Source: Thermodesulfovibrionia bacterium
GTDB taxonomy: Bacteria > Nitrospirota > Thermodesulfovibrionia > UBA6902
Direction: 5' to 3'
Length of the DNA stretch: 49,216 nt
NCBI GenBank assembly: GCA_020053105.1
Contig: JAGVNU010000060.1
Location: 1-49,216, forward strand
Below, one piece after another: positions 26,601 to 40,900 of this stretch. Position 1 is the stretch's first letter. Every line of letters starts with the position of its first letter. The notes beneath the pieces were generated by a model. The model ran no database searches. It worked only from the letters and a program-made list of their open reading frames with translations, and was not told where the DNA came from. A program made the position numbers and the translations under genes.

Positions 26601-29600
26601 CATGAACTCAGACAGGACGGTAACAGCGACTTTTACAAGATATACCGGCTCCATATCAGGACACATATCATACGGCGGGACGCAAACCGGGACACTTTTA
26701 GTGGGGGCATTTACCTCTCCTTTATCCTGTTCGGAACAGTCCCAGTATCCTTATAAAGAAGTGACCGCCTCTCAGGACGGTAGCTATTTAATTGACGGCC
26801 TTCCTGACAGGGCTTTTTATATTGCCTCAATAATATCGACCTGCGGCGTGGACTGCGACGCACAACTCATCGACCCGTGGGGGATTTACAATGGATGCGG
26901 TAACATAACAGCGGTTGATATTTTAAACGGCAACGCGATACAGAACATCAATATAACGCTTGTTGACGGCACAGTGCAGGTCCCGAACCCTTTTTATGAT
27001 TCAGGGGTCAGGGACAAGCCGTTTATCAGGGAAGCAGGCGCATCAATTATGAATCTGGGGCCTTCAATGGCCGCACTGTACGGCAGCAATATATTGGCCG
27101 AATTAGACGCCGATGTATTTGACCCTGACGGTCTTAGGGACATCGAATCCGTCACGGCGCTTTTCCCTGACGGCGTAAATCAGAAAACGCTTTACGATGA
27201 CGGCACCCACGGGGACTCGGAGATACATGACGGTGAATACCGGTCTATGAATTTTATCGACCTGCCGGATGGGGACTTCACGTTTACAGCCATGGACAGG
27301 GCAGGACACACTGCTCAAATGGAATCCGCCCTCAGGCGCAGCAATATGGCTGTCCCTCAGTTGATATATCCGCCGAACGGAGGATACCACCCGACGTCAA
27401 CACCGATGACTCTCAGGTGGGAGGATTTAAACAAGCAAACACAGAGTGCGACCATTACTGTAGACGGCAATCCTGCTGACTGGGCAGGCCTTACACCGGC
27501 TATTGTCGATGATCAGGGAGACACCGGCTGCGGAAGCGTGTCAGACATAAGGCGTGTATACACGGCGATCGACGCCAGCTATGTATATGTCATGGTGGAG
27601 ACATACGGGACGCCCATTAACAACAATGGGGTCATTGACGTAATCTTTGACTACAAACCGGGGTTGCATTTAACTGCCGGCGGCAGCAGGGATGTTGCCG
27701 ACCTTCAGATCAGCTTCCAGACTTCCAGCATAGGCGCCGCCTGGAAAGACGATGATCTTGATGGAAACATGGAAGCGTATCCTATAAGCGGATATACGGT
27801 AGCCAGGGGCGCTGTAATGGAGGCGAGGATCCCCCGCTCTCAGTTCAGTAACACCTCATATTTCAATCCGACTTTGGCAGATATATGGAACAACGGCCAG
27901 AACTGCGACCCGACGGATATCAATCCGGTTGTTGAAGATCATGGCGTTGTCATATGGGACGGCATTCCGGATTTCACCCATCTCTTTAAAAACCTTATCG
28001 CTGATGTTTCTGATATCCTGGAGGGAAATGACAACACGGAGTTAGCGATTCCGCAGGGGACACTGGTTTCCGGTAGGACCTATTACTGGATGCTGATAAC
28101 CCAGGGCCCGAATGAGGACGAAACTTCACTCGATATGTGGTCATTCACGGTCGGCGGCGCGCCCGTTCCGGCAGCACCAGTGTTGACTTATCCTGATGAC
28201 CGTAAATATCTTGATGGGACAGTTGCGCCTGCATTTTACTGGTCGGGCAATTACAACGATGATTTCAGCGTTGAATTTTCTCTCGATAATTTCCAGACCG
28301 TTCTATGGAGCAGCAAGGACGACGGCGGTATAACTATATCCGGGAATTTCTTCCAGCTCCCGATGAATGTATGGGGTACTATCAGCTCAAATGTCCCTGT
28401 TGACTGGAGGGTAAAGGGCTGGAGCGGCGGCACAGGACCGCTTACAAGTGAAGGCCGAACTTTTATTAAAGGCGTTCCTCATCCGGGCTCGCTTGCGCAG
28501 TTGACCAATATAGGCGCGGATTCAGGTGGCCTCGGCACGCATGTATATACCAGCTCTTCCGACTGGGACAATTATATATTCAAGGCAAAGGTTCTGTCTG
28601 AAGACAATGACCATGTTTCACTGCTTTTCCGTTATAAAGACAAGGACAACTACTATAAATTTAACATGACTATAGACGCGGAAACCCCTTATATATATTT
28701 AGGCAAGGTGGTCTCAGGTCAGCAAACACGGATAAGAGAAGTTAACTGGGCATACGATAAGGGGGTCTGGTATGAGATACGTATTGTCCTTAATGGACAG
28801 AACATAAAAATATATATAGATAATGAACTGATGATTGATGAGGATGACAACGCCTTCTCTAAAGGGAAAATAGGACTTGGCTCTTCCCGTAATGAAGGTT
28901 CATTCTTTGATGACATTGAGGTGAGGGGCCTCGACGGTTCGACCCTGTTATTCTCGGACAATTTTAATGACGGTGACATGGCTGGCTGGAAGATTGTCGA
29001 TGCGCCCAACTCCAGTGAGGGGCCTTCATACTGGTTTGTGAGTCCGGGAAGCCAAGACTGTATCCCTGGGACGGAGATCTGTGATGGCAAAGATAATAAC
29101 TGTGATGGAAATATAGATGAGGGTTTTGATCAGGATGGGGACACAAAAGCAGATTGTTTTGACAACTGTCCTAATGCCCCCAACCCTGATCAGATGGATT
29201 CAGACGGTGATGGGATTGGGAATGCGTGTGACAATATTTATGATGAGAATTTTGAATTAGGTCAGGGTAGCTGGGTAATAGACAATGGTGTTTGGCAGGT
29301 GGGAACGCCGACGTATGGCCCGGGGAATTGTCACAGTGGGACGAAATGCGCAGGGACTGTATTAAATGGAAACTATCCTGACTGGACTGATAGCCGCCTG
29401 ATAAGCCCTTCAATTGTTCTTCCGGCAATGAATGCAGGGACTGGAGAGGAATTGCGTCTGAGGTTTTGGCAGTGGTTTTCGTTGTGGTCACGAAGTGAAT
29501 GGGATGAATATGATTATGGAATTGTGCAAATACAACAAGAGATGTCTCCCGGGGTCTGGAGCGGCTGGATCAATATAGGCAGCGTTTCTGTATCATCGGG

Positions 29601-32600
29601 AGCGTGGACATATGCGAATTTAGACATCTCGGCATACGCAGGGAAGAAAGTACGAATAGGATTTTTGTTGGATAACTATAATGACCTAAGTTATCCGGGA
29701 GTAGCGGCAGGCTGGTATATAGATGATGTGAGTATATCAGTCACGCAGGCAAAGACATATCCATACTCTGATGATTTTGAGGGAGGAATAGGTGACTGGG
29801 GAGCATATAACGGGATGTGGGAAATAGGAGCTTCTACATTGGTGCCTTGTCACAGCGGAACAAAATGCGCTGGGACAGTACTTAATGGTAATTATCCGGA
29901 CTGGACTGACAGTTGGCTGATAAGCCCATCAATCATTCTTCCAACAATAGACAACCCGGCAGGAGAAGAACTGCATCTGAGGTTCTGGCAGTGGTTTTCG
30001 TTGTGGTCCCAAAGTAAATATGGCAGATATGATTATGGAATTGTGAAAATACAACAAGAGACATCCACGGGGGGCTGGAGCGGCTGGTCTGATATAGGCA
30101 GTGTTTCTGTATACTCGGGAGCATGGACATATGCGAATTTAGACATCTCGGCATATGCAGGGAAAAAAGTAAGAATAGGATTTTTGTTGGATAACTATAA
30201 TGACCTAAGTTATCGGGGAGTAGCGGCAGGCTGGTATATTGATGATGTCATCATTAAGACAAGTATTAAAAATAAAAATTCACCTATACTCACCTCAATC
30301 ACCAATCAGGAAACAACCGAAACAGGAACATTAAATTTCAACATAACAGCAACTGATCCTGAAAACGACATAATAATATTATCAACCTCCAACCTCCCAT
30401 CCTTCTGCACATTCACCGACAACAGCGGCGGCAAAGGAACAATTGCCTGCACCCCCGGACTCAACGACTCCGGCTCTTATGTCATTACAGTCAACGCCAG
30501 TGACGGCTTATTAAGCGATTCCAAATCCTTCACACTTAAAATAAACAACACAAATCAGCCGCCAGTCATATCACCTATCGATGACAAAGTAATGAACTCG
30601 ACTGATTCACCGAATGTCCCGGTCTATGTCACGGATCCTGATTTTGATAAGATCACATTATCAGTAACCGGGTTACCGTCTTTCTGTGTTCTTAAGGACA
30701 ATGGCGACAAGACAGGAAGTATATCATGTACTCCTCCGGTGAATACTAACGGGGCCTATCCCATGACAGTCAATGCTAGTGACGGCAGCCTGTCTGACAC
30801 TGAGGATTTTACCTTGACCGTAAATCAGGTGACCCCTCCTTTCACGGTCGATTTCTCTGCTAATAAGACAGAGATCATGCTGGGCCAGGAGGTCGTCTTC
30901 ACCAATCAATCGGGAGGGAGTGCTGTTTCATGGAATTGGGACTTTGATAATAACGGGGTGACCGATTCCAAGACCCAGAATCCGGCACATACCTATTACA
31001 GTGAAGGCGCCTATTCAGTACGATTGACCGTCAATGACGGCAGTTCAAACTACAGCAAGCTGAAAGAGAACTACATCCATGTTGTGAGGCCGCTGCCTGA
31101 TCTGCGCGTTTCCAATGTTCTGCATTCACAGGCAGTACCCGGACAGTTAATGGAAGTCAGCTGGACAGTCACCAATACAGGGCAGGGCCCAACAAACGTG
31201 CCTGTCTGGTATGACCGGTTGTGGATATCACCTGACATTGATGTGAGAGCAGGTCAGCCTCTGGACAGGCTGCTCGGAACATTTGAGAACCTAACCTATC
31301 TGGAGCCAGGAGCAAGCTATAAGCAGACCAAACAGGTAAGACTCCCCGAAGGCATCACAGGGAATTACTATCTGTTCGTAATAACAGATAACTACGATGC
31401 GTATTCGATCAATATGACCACCATGGAAGCAGCTACGCAGCCCGGCAGTCATGTGAATATTATACAGGAGATGAATAACAGAAATAATTTTGCTTATGTG
31501 CAGTTTACAGTCACTATTCCACCTGCGCCTGATCTGCAGGTAGGATCGGTCACCCCTGATCCATCAACATATTCTGACGGCATACTCAATATTGCCTGGA
31601 GCATATTCAATAAAGGTGAAGTGGAAACAGGGCCTGCGCAGTGGGTAGATAAGGTCTACATATCAGAGGACACGGCGTTTAATGAAAAAGCGGTCCTTAT
31701 CGGCGAATATACACATAATGAAAACCTGGCAGCCGGCGCTGCTTCTGCTGTACCGACAAGGCCCTTCACCATGCCTCATGCCATTACAGGGGAATATTAT
31801 GTTTACGTACAAACCGACAGCACAAACACGGTAAATGAGTATTTGAAGGAAAATAACAATGTTGCGCGCAGTGAGAATGCAGTGCATGTAATGCTGTCAC
31901 CGTGGCCGGACCTTATTGTTACGAAGGTAACTGCTCCGGGCGTTGCAAGCGCAGGAGAGACAGTAACAGTAAACTGGACCGTGGAAAACGCAGGCTTCGA
32001 TATAACATATGGAAGCGTCTGGGATGACTGCATTTACATATCGAAAAACGCTACGTTCAATCTCCAGGCATCTCAGCTCCTGAAGACTGTCAGGCACAAC
32101 GGTGAACTGGACCGTCAAAATACCTATCCTGCGGAGGCTGATGTAACAGTCCCTGCCAACCTTTCAGGAGATACCTATCTGTACGTCAAGACAGACTGCA
32201 ATAACGAGGAATTTGAAAATAACCAGGAGAATAATAATCTTACGCGAAGCAGTGTGATGGCGATATCCAATCCTGACCTGCAGCCTGTTGAGATCAATAT
32301 TATATCAGGTGGCAGTTCTGGCGGCTCTCTTAATGTCGGATGGCGGGCCCGGAACACCGGGGCAGGCGATCTGATCAACGGGAACTGGAAGGATTCCGTC
32401 TACATATCAAAAGACCCTGATTTTAATTCAGGGGCGCTGAAGCTCGGAAGTGTATCAAAGTCAGGGACGCTGCAGTCAGGCGTTCAATATCCTTCTCCTG
32501 TTTCATCTACGGTGAGTGTCCCGCGCGATATTGCTGGAGAATATTATGTCTATGTCGTGATAGACAGTGACAATGCCATATTCGAAAATCAGGGAGAAGG

Positions 32601-35600
32601 GAATAATGTCATCAGAAGCTCGAACCTTATTTCAATCCTGCCTCCTGATCTGGAGGCCATTGAGATGAACATATCGTCAAGGGGCAGTTCAGGTGGACTT
32701 GCCGCGGTATCGTGGACAGTCAGAAACAGCGGAGTAGGAGACCTGATCAATGGAAACTGGAAAGATAGCATCTATCTTTCACAAAACCCGGTCTTTGACA
32801 TTTACTCAGCATCAAAGCTTGGAAGCGTCGTGCAGACGAGGGACCTCAATTCCGGCATTGCGTATAATGCGGATGCAATTGTGACTCTGCCTGAGGGAAT
32901 AGAAGGAGACTACTATGCCTTTGTCGTGGCAGACGGTGAGAATTTAATTTACGAAGACCAGGCGGAAGGCAATAATATCGTCAGAAGCTCAGGGACGATC
33001 CATGTTGACTTAAGCCCATGGCCAGACCTGCAGGCATCGATCAACAATGCCCTGCTGCCGTCCAGTGTTGATGCCGGCAGTACGCTGCCTGTTTCCTTTA
33101 AGGTAAGTAATCAGGGTGTGGCAGATACAAAAACAGTTGCATGGACAGACAGGGTATATCTGTCAAAATCACCTGTGTGGGACGGGACATTTGTACTGCA
33201 GATCGACCGCTCCCATTACGGCCCGCTGACTTCCTCGGGTAGCTATACCAAATCAGTTACTCTGGATATATCTCCTGACATAACAGCGGGGACATACTAT
33301 CTTTATGCAGTAACAGATACATCAAACAGCGTGTATGAGCACACTGATGAAAACAACAATGTTTCTTCCGGCGCGGCAATTCTCATTAAGCCTTACCCGC
33401 CTGTTGATCTGGATATAAGTTCGTTTACTGTAAACGGCGCAGCAGCATCAGGCAAGCTGCTGGATGTGGCCTGGACCGCACAGAACATCGGGGAAGCCGT
33501 GACACGAGTATCGGCATGGGACGACAAACTGTTCCTCTCTACTGATGATCAGCTTGATGTAAATGTCGATATCCCTGTCAAACGTGTCAGCCGGAGCGGT
33601 GTGCTCGCTGCACTGGGCACGTATACCGTTGCGGAAAAGGCTGTCATGCCTCACGGAATATCCGGAAACTACTATCTGATCATCAAGACAGATGTTGACA
33701 ACAGAGTGCTGGAAGCGGATGAAGACAACAACACCGCGGCCGTCCCTGTCCATGTGGAACTTACCCCGCCGCCTGATCTGCATACAGCGTCGTTCACGAT
33801 TCCTGATGAGGGTATATCAGGACAGCCGCTTGCAATTGAGTGGACGGTGGAGAACAAGGGGACCGGTCCTGCCGACACATCGAGTTGGTATGACGGTATC
33901 TATCTATCAGCAGACGGTATCCTTGATGGCAGTGATATTGCCATGGCATCGGTAAATCACTCAGGCGCCCTGGGCCCGCTGGGAACATATACCGCAGGTA
34001 AAGAGGCTGAAGTGCCTGTCTATGCGTCAGGCTATTACTTCATCATCATAAAGACAGACAGCAGAAATGACATTTATGAGCACAATGCAGAAGACAATAA
34101 TATAATTGTCTATCCTGTGCACATTACCCTGCCGCCGCCTGCTGACCTTATTATAAAGAGTATTACCATTGATACCCTGAGCGCGTCTCCGGGCGAGCCT
34201 GTAACAGTGAGCTGGACCATTGAGAACATAGGTGAATATACCGCAAAGGGCCGGATGCATGAGGCAGTCTATATTTCTCAGGACAACGCCTGGGAATATA
34301 CAGACCCGCTGCTCGGCACAGTTACACGGGACATTAATCTTGCCCCGGGAGCCTCTGTGAATATGAGCATGTCCGTTGATACGGGCAACGCATTCGCGGC
34401 TGATATAACAGGCAACATAACTGCCGAACTGCCCGGAGTACCTGCGGGTGATCATCATATAGTTGTATGGACGGACATACGGGACAACATCAGGGAGAGC
34501 GACAATTCCAATAACAGACTTGTCTCTGATGACGTGCTTAACGTTACCATCCCTGAGTTGACTCCTGATGTTTCTTTAACTGAGACCGTGGCAGGTGTTC
34601 TGAAGAAAAAGTACTACCGCATTGATGTTGCCGAGGGACTTGATCTGAGGGTTTCATTAACGAGTGATGTGCCCAGCGCGTGGAATGAACTCTATATAGC
34701 CTATGAACGGGTGCCTTCTCCTTCTGATTATGATCACGCCGGACTTGTTCCTTTTGCCTCTGATCAGGAGACGCTCGTCCCGTCAACGCAGGCAGGAACA
34801 TACTATGTCCTGGTGTATGTAAACAGTTTGCCCGAAGGGGTTGCTTCCCAGAATATTACATTGCTTGCCAGATCATTGCCTTTTTCGATCGCCAGCATTA
34901 CGCCTGACACAGGGGGCACAGGAGGAAGGGTGACATGTACTTTGACCGGTGCGGGTTTCAGGGACACTACGAGGGTATTTCTGAGGACCGCCCCTGATAC
35001 ATTGCTGAAGGGCAGTGTCGTTGAGTTCCTTAACACAATGGAGCTGAAGATAAGATGGGACCTGAGGGACGTTCCCCCGGGTACTTACGATGTGATTGCC
35101 CAGAACATAAGTTTGGCAGAAGCGGCGCTCCCCGAGGGTTTTACTGTAGAAGAATCTTCCGGGATGAAGATCCACACAGCCATCCTCGCGTTAGACCGGT
35201 ACCGGCTGGGCACACGTGCGCCTGTAAGCTTCTATGTGGAAAATACGGGGAATGTTGATATTCCCTATCTTAAGCTCTATATCGCTTTCCCTTCATACGT
35301 AAAGCCGATTGCCATTGAAAACACAAGCGGCCTGCTCAAGAGAAGCGATCTGTACGACACCGGCTCTGATACTGAAGACGGCAATTACGTGTATGCGGTC
35401 AGCAACTTCGGCGAGGGAGACCATAAGGAATTTAACGTGATAGAATTGATTGTCAAAGATGTGAGCCCCGGCAGCTCGCATTACTCAACGGTCGTTTTAA
35501 CAGATTTCAGGGCGCCTAAACTTCCTATAAAATTTTCAGCTGTTGCCATGACCGTTGATGAATATTATCAATATTCACTGGAAGACATTGAGTCAATCCG

Positions 35601-37887
35601 CCTTGAGATAGTGAATAACCCCGGGCATTTCCCGGCTGGACTCGTGGCCCATGCCGCTGACGCTGACGCCTTCAGGAACGCAATGCTGCAGTATAACTTC
35701 ATCAGTAACGGGTTAATTGATGAGGCTGATCTGCTTGAATACCTCAATGGTTATTTATGGGACACCAATGATGTTGCATATCCTCTGGCCCCTCCTGTAG
35801 ATGAGGCAGACAGAAAACCTTTTGACTGTGACGTGAGGGCAAAGACAGAGTGCCACAATATTACAATGAAGTTCTGCCCCCTGGCTCCGCCGTATGATAA
35901 TGCCTGTGAATGGATAACCAGAGAGGTATGCAGGCCACAGGAAGAACTTGTGTGCGCGGACGTCATCCAGCCTATTGACCCGAATGAAATGGAAGGCCCC
36001 TCAGGATATGGAGCCAAAAAATGGGTCGCAAGGAATGCAGGGCTGGCATACGCGATCAAGTTTGAAAATGATCCCTTATTGTCCTCGGCAGCGGCACAGG
36101 ACATAACGATAAGCCATGACCTGATGGACGGCAACCTGGACCCAAGCTCATTGCAGCTTGTCAGTTTTGTGATCGGTGATTTTGTATTCAATGTTCCGGA
36201 TGGCCCGATCAAGTACCAGCAGCGGCTTTCAGATTTCCGCAACGAACTCGGGTTTGATCTTGCTATTGATGCGGGTATTAATCCTCAGACAATGGAGGCG
36301 TTCTGGACATTCCGGACAGTCGATCCGGTGACCAATGCCAAGCCCTATGATCCTTCCGTAGGCTTTCTCCCTGTCAATGATCAACAGGGCAGGGGACAAG
36401 GGGTTGTCTACTACATTATCAGGCCGAAGAAGGATGCAAGGAGAGGCGATCTTATTTCAACCCGCGCGAGCATAGTGTTTGACGCAAATGCCCCCATCAT
36501 GACCCGTGAAGTTTTCAACACGATTGACCCTGACCTTCCGGTCAGTCAGATAAACAGCGCCGTGCCGGACGGAACAGCGGTCAGTCTCATCTGGTCAGGG
36601 TATGATACCGGCGATGATCCCGGTATTGCAGGGTTTGATATATATATGTCTGATAATGGAGGCGCGCCTGCGCTATGGAGAAGTTATCCGGCGAATACCA
36701 CCAGCGATGAGTTCATCGGCGAAGCGGGCCATACTTATACTCTCTACAGCATAGCTAGGGACAATGCAGGCAATCTGGAGAAACCTCCTTACGCTCCAAA
36801 CCGGTATGATGTCCTGGTCGTGATACCGGCTGAAAACCGTGCCCCCTTTGTATCAGGGCCATCGCCGTATCTGGCAGAAAAAGATGTCACTGTCACTCCG
36901 GCGCTGAGTTGGAAAGGTGAAGACCCTGACGCAGGTGACACCATGACGTATGATGTCTATTTCGGCAGTGATGTGAACAATATGTCATTACCCGTTAAGA
37001 CAGCTGAACCGGTTCACAAACCGGGAAGCCTGTCATACAACACAACGTACTACTGGTATGTAGTGGCAACAGATAATCACGGCAATAGACAGACAGGCCC
37101 TATGTGGAGCTTTACCACCTTCTCCGCAGCCGGGGATGCAGACGCTGACGGGCTTACTAATGAAGAGGAAATAGCGCTTGGCACAAACCCGTTCAATTCA
37201 GACACGGATGGTGACAGCATAGGTGATAATGTTGAAGCAGCCCACAGCTGCATGGATCCGAAAAGCCAGGACTCGCTGCTGGATGCTGACAGTGATACCT
37301 ATTCAAACCAGGTGGAATATGAGTTTGGAAGCGATCCCTGCGATAGATTGTCAGTGCCTCTTGGACTGACAGTGGACCTCTACAAAGGGTTCAATCTCAT
37401 CAGCGCCCCGACCAATACCCACTATATGACGGATGCATATACATTTATAAAATCTCTTGACAAGGCGGAATCAGTCGAGAGTTTGAGCGTGACTGACGGG
37501 AAGGTGAGGGAAGCATATTATAAACAGGACGGCACTATGGGAGGAGACAACTTCCCGATTCTTGCAGGAGAAGGCCTTGTTGTGTATGTGAAAGAGGACA
37601 TTGAGATGACTCTGTCTCAGAACCATTGTCCGGACTTTGCTTTGGGAATAGGAGTAAACAGGGCTGGAACGCCATGTCTTCCGCAGCATGCAACTGCATT
37701 TGCGATGATGCAGGCATTGGGCGGTGAGGCATTTGTCTCTAGTATTCAGAGGTTTAATACGAACACGGGTAAGTTTGAGACTGGCAGTTATCTCTATGGT
37801 CAACCTGTTGGTGTAAATTTCCCGATCAAAGCGGGAGAGGGGTATTTGATTTATATGAAGCAGGAAAAGGGCGGCTTTCAGCCATAG
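23665..37887 (+). CDS. Giant secreted mosaic protein (C-terminal part of the 22345 gene) with CARDB array and shared tail
   Basis: A 4740-codon frame without its own signal peptide or convincing ribosome site, best read as the continuation of 22345. Order: SBBP repeats (1-335), TSP3 (340-398), carboxypeptidase-regulatory-like domains (about 520-910), InlB-like repeat (913-990), a GSISG module (992-1110), a CBM9-like segment (about 1270-1420; TVDGNPADW), and a LamG/DUF1080-like domain (about 1620-1770). Next come MopE/TSP3 (1793-1855), two near-identical MAM-like modules (1858-2198), cadherin-like Ig pairs (2205-2390), PKD (2393-2470), nine CARDB domains (about 2475-3625), PPC-like (3630-3735) and IPT/TIG (3740-3825). 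A domain common in giant bacterial proteins ([21 protein letters not shown]; about 4095-4290) leads to Fn3-like domains, TSP3 (4490-4565) and the tail (4566-4740). Probably a huge adhesin or matrix protein. Confidence 0.87.
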   Translation: MGRALAIGPGGDVFVAGYTHSDDFPTTEGAYDRVCGNGSICTFDGSNVETSDAFVSKFDGNLNLLASTFIGGNYFDYAYALAVDSSGNVIITGTTQSSDYPVTNGAYDTTFNGNSDVIVSKLNSSLTSLLSSTFIGESSSESANAIAIDAEAGDVFIAGQTSSSGYPVTVGAYDNTCGTDGTCNGGLADVFISKLNSSLTGIFSSTFIGGSSSDSANAIVIDPLAEYVFITGTTSSSGYPVTAGAYDTTCGTDGTCNGSNADVYISKISSNLTGLQASTYLGGSSSESANAIAMGATRESIFIAGQTGSSDYPTTTGAYDQLHNGGDDVFVSMIDICLSALDTDGDGIGDTCDNCLSISNPDQADTDKDGVGDACDNCPTVPTPDRTDTDADGVGDACEGLFIGIDPASAPANTPDGITFYTRAPEAGGTVQVSLFADFNGNGLIDGDDWAFFDNVFTDNVSTSQDIMTGDSDTSSPWMTILMRFNGGTFPAGNYIVKVRNKSGGTSTAAFTLTSVSAPITVTGHVYEDGTTTPIPNAIVYSSDSVTENFISATMTDANGFYTLKLPAAGEIQIGADKQGFSQFDEHVLTVPAGGVSNINLFLVPLNAQITGTLTDYDTGEPVPGVEIDGETPDYGASYAHSDISGNYALPVVSGIQWRVNIDDELPAVYFAALVPSNDYKEYAFITPTVSGPNTVDFVAIKENAWIDGEVLTEDGLPVENIQLYADTNGEGSQLNIHNTTDTNASGKATIGVRAGDWYAGACPGCKREASLVGGLAAELVPPSSRMISDIAAGERRSVTLITYYPDCAIEGRVFLQDGTTPAADAHVNAETQDAQNGPAHTSVGPIYDAQTRTDANGYFRLPVIGGTWTVQANTWQWIEKQSGPWQVTCTTDGNHIIAQGEIISNVTLVMRSVLTVTRSGSGTGTVASSASGIYCGTDCSEQYGVDTPVTLTASPDADSAFGGWSGCDSVAGLKCSVTMNSDRTVTATFTRYTGSISGHISYGGTQTGTLLVGAFTSPLSCSEQSQYPYKEVTASQDGSYLIDGLPDRAFYIASIISTCGVDCDAQLIDPWGIYNGCGNITAVDILNGNAIQNINITLVDGTVQVPNPFYDSGVRDKPFIREAGASIMNLGPSMAALYGSNILAELDADVFDPDGLRDIESVTALFPDGVNQKTLYDDGTHGDSEIHDGEYRSMNFIDLPDGDFTFTAMDRAGHTAQMESALRRSNMAVPQLIYPPNGGYHPTSTPMTLRWEDLNKQTQSATITVDGNPADWAGLTPAIVDDQGDTGCGSVSDIRRVYTAIDASYVYVMVETYGTPINNNGVIDVIFDYKPGLHLTAGGSRDVADLQISFQTSSIGAAWKDDDLDGNMEAYPISGYTVARGAVMEARIPRSQFSNTSYFNPTLADIWNNGQNCDPTDINPVVEDHGVVIWDGIPDFTHLFKNLIADVSDILEGNDNTELAIPQGTLVSGRTYYWMLITQGPNEDETSLDMWSFTVGGAPVPAAPVLTYPDDRKYLDGTVAPAFYWSGNYNDDFSVEFSLDNFQTVLWSSKDDGGITISGNFFQLPMNVWGTISSNVPVDWRVKGWSGGTGPLTSEGRTFIKGVPHPGSLAQLTNIGADSGGLGTHVYTSSSDWDNYIFKAKVLSEDNDHVSLLFRYKDKDNYYKFNMTIDAETPYIYLGKVVSGQQTRIREVNWAYDKGVWYEIRIVLNGQNIKIYIDNELMIDEDDNAFSKGKIGLGSSRNEGSFFDDIEVRGLDGSTLLFSDNFNDGDMAGWKIVDAPNSSEGPSYWFVSPGSQDCIPGTEICDGKDNNCDGNIDEGFDQDGDTKADCFDNCPNAPNPDQMDSDGDGIGNACDNIYDENFELGQGSWVIDNGVWQVGTPTYGPGNCHSGTKCAGTVLNGNYPDWTDSRLISPSIVLPAMNAGTGEELRLRFWQWFSLWSRSEWDEYDYGIVQIQQEMSPGVWSGWINIGSVSVSSGAWTYANLDISAYAGKKVRIGFLLDNYNDLSYPGVAAGWYIDDVSISVTQAKTYPYSDDFEGGIGDWGAYNGMWEIGASTLVPCHSGTKCAGTVLNGNYPDWTDSWLISPSIILPTIDNPAGEELHLRFWQWFSLWSQSKYGRYDYGIVKIQQETSTGGWSGWSDIGSVSVYSGAWTYANLDISAYAGKKVRIGFLLDNYNDLSYRGVAAGWYIDDVIIKTSIKNKNSPILTSITNQETTETGTLNFNITATDPENDIIILSTSNLPSFCTFTDNSGGKGTIACTPGLNDSGSYVITVNASDGLLSDSKSFTLKINNTNQPPVISPIDDKVMNSTDSPNVPVYVTDPDFDKITLSVTGLPSFCVLKDNGDKTGSISCTPPVNTNGAYPMTVNASDGSLSDTEDFTLTVNQVTPPFTVDFSANKTEIMLGQEVVFTNQSGGSAVSWNWDFDNNGVTDSKTQNPAHTYYSEGAYSVRLTVNDGSSNYSKLKENYIHVVRPLPDLRVSNVLHSQAVPGQLMEVSWTVTNTGQGPTNVPVWYDRLWISPDIDVRAGQPLDRLLGTFENLTYLEPGASYKQTKQVRLPEGITGNYYLFVITDNYDAYSINMTTMEAATQPGSHVNIIQEMNNRNNFAYVQFTVTIPPAPDLQVGSVTPDPSTYSDGILNIAWSIFNKGEVETGPAQWVDKVYISEDTAFNEKAVLIGEYTHNENLAAGAASAVPTRPFTMPHAITGEYYVYVQTDSTNTVNEYLKENNNVARSENAVHVMLSPWPDLIVTKVTAPGVASAGETVTVNWTVENAGFDITYGSVWDDCIYISKNATFNLQASQLLKTVRHNGELDRQNTYPAEADVTVPANLSGDTYLYVKTDCNNEEFENNQENNNLTRSSVMAISNPDLQPVEINIISGGSSGGSLNVGWRARNTGAGDLINGNWKDSVYISKDPDFNSGALKLGSVSKSGTLQSGVQYPSPVSSTVSVPRDIAGEYYVYVVIDSDNAIFENQGEGNNVIRSSNLISILPPDLEAIEMNISSRGSSGGLAAVSWTVRNSGVGDLINGNWKDSIYLSQNPVFDIYSASKLGSVVQTRDLNSGIAYNADAIVTLPEGIEGDYYAFVVADGENLIYEDQAEGNNIVRSSGTIHVDLSPWPDLQASINNALLPSSVDAGSTLPVSFKVSNQGVADTKTVAWTDRVYLSKSPVWDGTFVLQIDRSHYGPLTSSGSYTKSVTLDISPDITAGTYYLYAVTDTSNSVYEHTDENNNVSSGAAILIKPYPPVDLDISSFTVNGAAASGKLLDVAWTAQNIGEAVTRVSAWDDKLFLSTDDQLDVNVDIPVKRVSRSGVLAALGTYTVAEKAVMPHGISGNYYLIIKTDVDNRVLEADEDNNTAAVPVHVELTPPPDLHTASFTIPDEGISGQPLAIEWTVENKGTGPADTSSWYDGIYLSADGILDGSDIAMASVNHSGALGPLGTYTAGKEAEVPVYASGYYFIIIKTDSRNDIYEHNAEDNNIIVYPVHITLPPPADLIIKSITIDTLSASPGEPVTVSWTIENIGEYTAKGRMHEAVYISQDNAWEYTDPLLGTVTRDINLAPGASVNMSMSVDTGNAFAADITGNITAELPGVPAGDHHIVVWTDIRDNIRESDNSNNRLVSDDVLNVTIPELTPDVSLTETVAGVLKKKYYRIDVAEGLDLRVSLTSDVPSAWNELYIAYERVPSPSDYDHAGLVPFASDQETLVPSTQAGTYYVLVYVNSLPEGVASQNITLLARSLPFSIASITPDTGGTGGRVTCTLTGAGFRDTTRVFLRTAPDTLLKGSVVEFLNTMELKIRWDLRDVPPGTYDVIAQNISLAEAALPEGFTVEESSGMKIHTAILALDRYRLGTRAPVSFYVENTGNVDIPYLKLYIAFPSYVKPIAIENTSGLLKRSDLYDTGSDTEDGNYVYAVSNFGEGDHKEFNVIELIVKDVSPGSSHYSTVVLTDFRAPKLPIKFSAVAMTVDEYYQYSLEDIESIRLEIVNNPGHFPAGLVAHAADADAFRNAMLQYNFISNGLIDEADLLEYLNGYLWDTNDVAYPLAPPVDEADRKPFDCDVRAKTECHNITMKFCPLAPPYDNACEWITREVCRPQEELVCADVIQPIDPNEMEGPSGYGAKKWVARNAGLAYAIKFENDPLLSSAAAQDITISHDLMDGNLDPSSLQLVSFVIGDFVFNVPDGPIKYQQRLSDFRNELGFDLAIDAGINPQTMEAFWTFRTVDPVTNAKPYDPSVGFLPVNDQQGRGQGVVYYIIRPKKDARRGDLISTRASIVFDANAPIMTREVFNTIDPDLPVSQINSAVPDGTAVSLIWSGYDTGDDPGIAGFDIYMSDNGGAPALWRSYPANTTSDEFIGEAGHTYTLYSIARDNAGNLEKPPYAPNRYDVLVVIPAENRAPFVSGPSPYLAEKDVTVTPALSWKGEDPDAGDTMTYDVYFGSDVNNMSLPVKTAEPVHKPGSLSYNTTYYWYVVATDNHGNRQTGPMWSFTTFSAAGDADADGLTNEEEIALGTNPFNSDTDGDSIGDNVEAAHSCMDPKSQDSLLDADSDTYSNQVEYEFGSDPCDRLSVPLGLTVDLYKGFNLISAPTNTHYMTDAYTFIKSLDKAESVESLSVTDGKVREAYYKQDGTMGGDNFPILAGEGLVVYVKEDIEMTLSQNHCPDFALGIGVNRAGTPCLPQHATAFAMMQALGGEAFVSSIQRFNTNTGKFETGSYLYGQPVGVNFPIKAGEGYLIYMKQEKGGFQP
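29280..29745 (+). repeat. MAM-like module, copy 1
   Basis: Encodes [60 protein letters not shown] and AGWYIDDV. It matches copy 2 closely at nucleotide level, especially the last ~170 bases. Confidence 0.85.
29800..30249 (+). repeat. MAM-like module, copy 2
   Basis: A second copy about 490 bases downstream with the same order of motifs. Long exact runs near 30124-30234 (GGATTTTTGTTGGATAACTA and flanks) indicate a recent tandem duplication or gene conversion. Confidence 0.85.
31090..34530 (+). repeat. Array of nine CARDB domains
   Basis: Nine units of about 125-130 residues. Each starts PDLxxxxxxx, then VxWTVxNxGxG and WxDxVYIS, and ends GxYYxYVxTDxxNxxxExxExNN. CARDB domains are Ig-like cell-adhesion modules of bacteria. 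Units 4 and 5 are the most alike, sharing [10 protein letters not shown]. Confidence 0.85.
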
Positions 37888-37927
37888 CGATGAGCGCGCA
37901 AGATCGTAAAAGGTAAGTGAATAACTA

Positions 37928-40900
37928 GTGATGAACATTGAAAGGCACAACGCAAAAGGGATTCTTCCCATCCTGTGCTGTCTCCTCTTTTCTGTTACTG
38001 AGGCACATGCCGCACTGGAGCTGAAAGCGGTCTATCCTACGCTTGGTGAGGTGGGCAAGAATCTGGATGTGACCCTGCGAGGTACTGGATTCGATGGAAA
38101 TACTAAAATCTCCATGTACCTCGATGTGAGGAACGAGCGGAAGATTGTGGGTGCTGTGAATCAGATTGGAAATGCTTCAGGGGTTGCCGTTTCAGGAGAT
38201 ATTGCCTATGTAGCAACGACTGAAGGCCTTCAGGTTATCTATATCCGCAATACATCAAGCCCTCATGTCATCGGTGTGCTGCAGGATGTTATGCCTGCTT
38301 ATGATGTAGTTGTTTCGGGGAATTATGCATACGTTACTGATGATATAGGTATCAGGGTCGTAAATATCAGCGACCCTGCAAAGCCTTATATACAAAGTAC
38401 GGAACCCTCATCCGGGAGTGCGAGGGATATCTCGGTTTCAGGGAATTACGTTTATGTGATAGACAGGCAAGGTGCCCTTCAAATATATGATGTGAGCGAT
38501 CCAGTGAACCTCATACTAAAAGGCACGGTTGGCGAGACGGAACTTGAAGATGCTCAGGGAGTTGCTCTTTTAGGAGACTATGCATATGTCTCGGGGAAGG
38601 ATGGCCTGTCTGTTATCGACATCAGCAATCCTGAAAGTCCACATGTGGAGGCCAACGTACCAACGGGTGGGGATGGTTATGCCGTTACGGTGTCAGAAAA
38701 TTATGCTTATATCGCAGATGGCTCCGGCGGTCTCAATATATTTAATATCAGTGATCCTCTTAGTCCCGCTTTTACTGGATCGGTCATGACTCCCGGAAGC
38801 GCCCTTGATGTGACAGTGTCAGGAGATTATGTTTATGTGTCCTGCGGGAGCGAAGGGGTTTATATTGTCAATGATAGCGATCCTTTAAAACCCAAGATTA
38901 CAGGGTTTGTGAATACCCCGGGCTCATCTCAGGGAGTGGTTGTATCGGGTGATTATGCTTATGTAGCGGATGATTCCGGGGGACTTCAGATAATTGATAT
39001 TAATAATGTGTCAATTCCCCAGAGTGAGATTTCCCTTGACACGCCGGGAGATATTGAGGCTGTAACTGTATCAGACAATTATGTGTTTGCAGCCGATGGA
39101 CACAGCGGGATTCAGGTCATCAATATAAGCGAACCCCTTAATCCGCAGATCGCGGGTTCAGGGAATGTTCCGGGATATGCAAAGGGCATCGCCCTGTCAG
39201 GCAATTATGTCTATGTGGCATCCGGCTACAGCGGCCTGCAAGTGGCTGATATCAGCGATCCCGCGAATCCGGAACTCAAACCCAACGGAGTAAATACGCA
39301 GGGATATGCTGAGGCAGTTGCTGTGTCGGGTAATTATGCGTATGTTGCAGCAGGCGCCGGCGGGTTAGTGGTAATTGACATCACGGACCCAGAAAACCCG
39401 CAGATTGCGCCTGTTACAGTAAAGAAAGAGGGGTACGCTGAGGGTATAGCCGTGTCAGGCAGGTATGCGTATGTTGCATATGGTCTTGAGGGCATTCAGA
39501 TTGTTGATATCAGTGATCCAGCGAATTCTGCCCCGGCAGCATTTATGATAGATACCCCGGGATCTGCCCTCAGTGTTGCTGCTGTTGGCGATTATGTTTT
39601 TGTTGCCGCTAACAACAGCGGCCTGCAGATAATTAATATCAGCGATCCTGCAGCCCCGCATTTTGAAACTCCGATGGATACTCCGGGAGATGCGTACCAT
39701 ATTACTATTGCAGGCAATTATGCATTTGTTGCAGATGATCGTGCTGGTCTTATGGTAATTAATATAAATAATCCTACGGTCCCGCAGATTATTGGATACC
39801 TTGATACACGAGGATATGCAAAAGGTGCGGCGGTTTCCGGCGATTATGTCTTTGTAGCGGACAGCTTCTCCGGATTGGCAGTTGTGCCGAAACCGGTTGA
39901 GATTACGCCTGTTACCTTAACCAGTGATACGAGTTTATCATTAAGCCTTCCCGGCCCCTCAATAGCAGGCCATTATACACTCAGGGTTTTTAATGAGTCG
40001 GAAAGTGATGAACTCCCCGGTGCAGTTACTTTTGAAGGCAGTGCGTTTGTTGAAGAGATGTCCCGTTCAAAGGCCATCATAGTTGCAGGATATGGTCCCG
40101 CAAACGGAAATGTTATCTGGGAAGCAACACAGAAGCTTGCCAATTTTGCCTATCGCACGCTCATATATCAGGGCTATACCCATAAAAATATTTATTACCT
40201 CAGCCCGCTTCCCGATGATGTAGATGGAGACGGACAAAATGATGTCGACGGCGATGCTATAATTGGTGGTCCGTTGATATCGGGCAGCCTCTCTTATGCA
40301 ATAAACACATGGGCCAGGGAATCCGGACCGCCCCGCCACATGACGTTGTATATGGCAGACCACGGGGGACCCGGTATATTTCAGTTACAGCCTGATGAGG
40401 CCCTGCGTGCAGTCGACCTGGATGCCATGCTTGACGGCCTGCAGGCAGATATGACGGGCAGGCTTCTTTTTATCTACGAGGCTTGTAATTCAGGAAGCTT
40501 TATACACCTTGGAAACATTGACACAGATCAGTTCACTCCTATGATGACTCCTCCGGATGGAAAAGAAAGGATCATTATAACGAGCAGCGCGTGGAACGAG
40601 AGGGCCATCTTTCTGCAGGGGGGGAGACTTACATTTTCATACCAGTTTCTGTCCGCGCTTAACGAAGGGAAGAATGTAGCGGATGCTTTTCAAGCCGGAG
40701 ATGATGCTGTAAGGAGCATCCCCCAGTCCCCGGGCTTTGATGCGGATGGAGACGGAAAACAAAACACCGCGAGCGATACCATCGGTAATCTTGTAATCGG
40801 GAGGGGTTACCGCCCTGCATCAGACATCCCTGTAATAAGCAGTATTTCTCCAAGCCAGACCATTCACGGGGATGTCCCTGTAACGATCTGGTCCAGCGGC

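Noticed and set aside
31090-34530. Regular repeats as a CRISPR array or DNA tandem repeat.
   Set aside because: The periodicity is at protein level (CARDB domains of ~125 residues in one open frame); DNA repeats are diverged and there are no short spacers.
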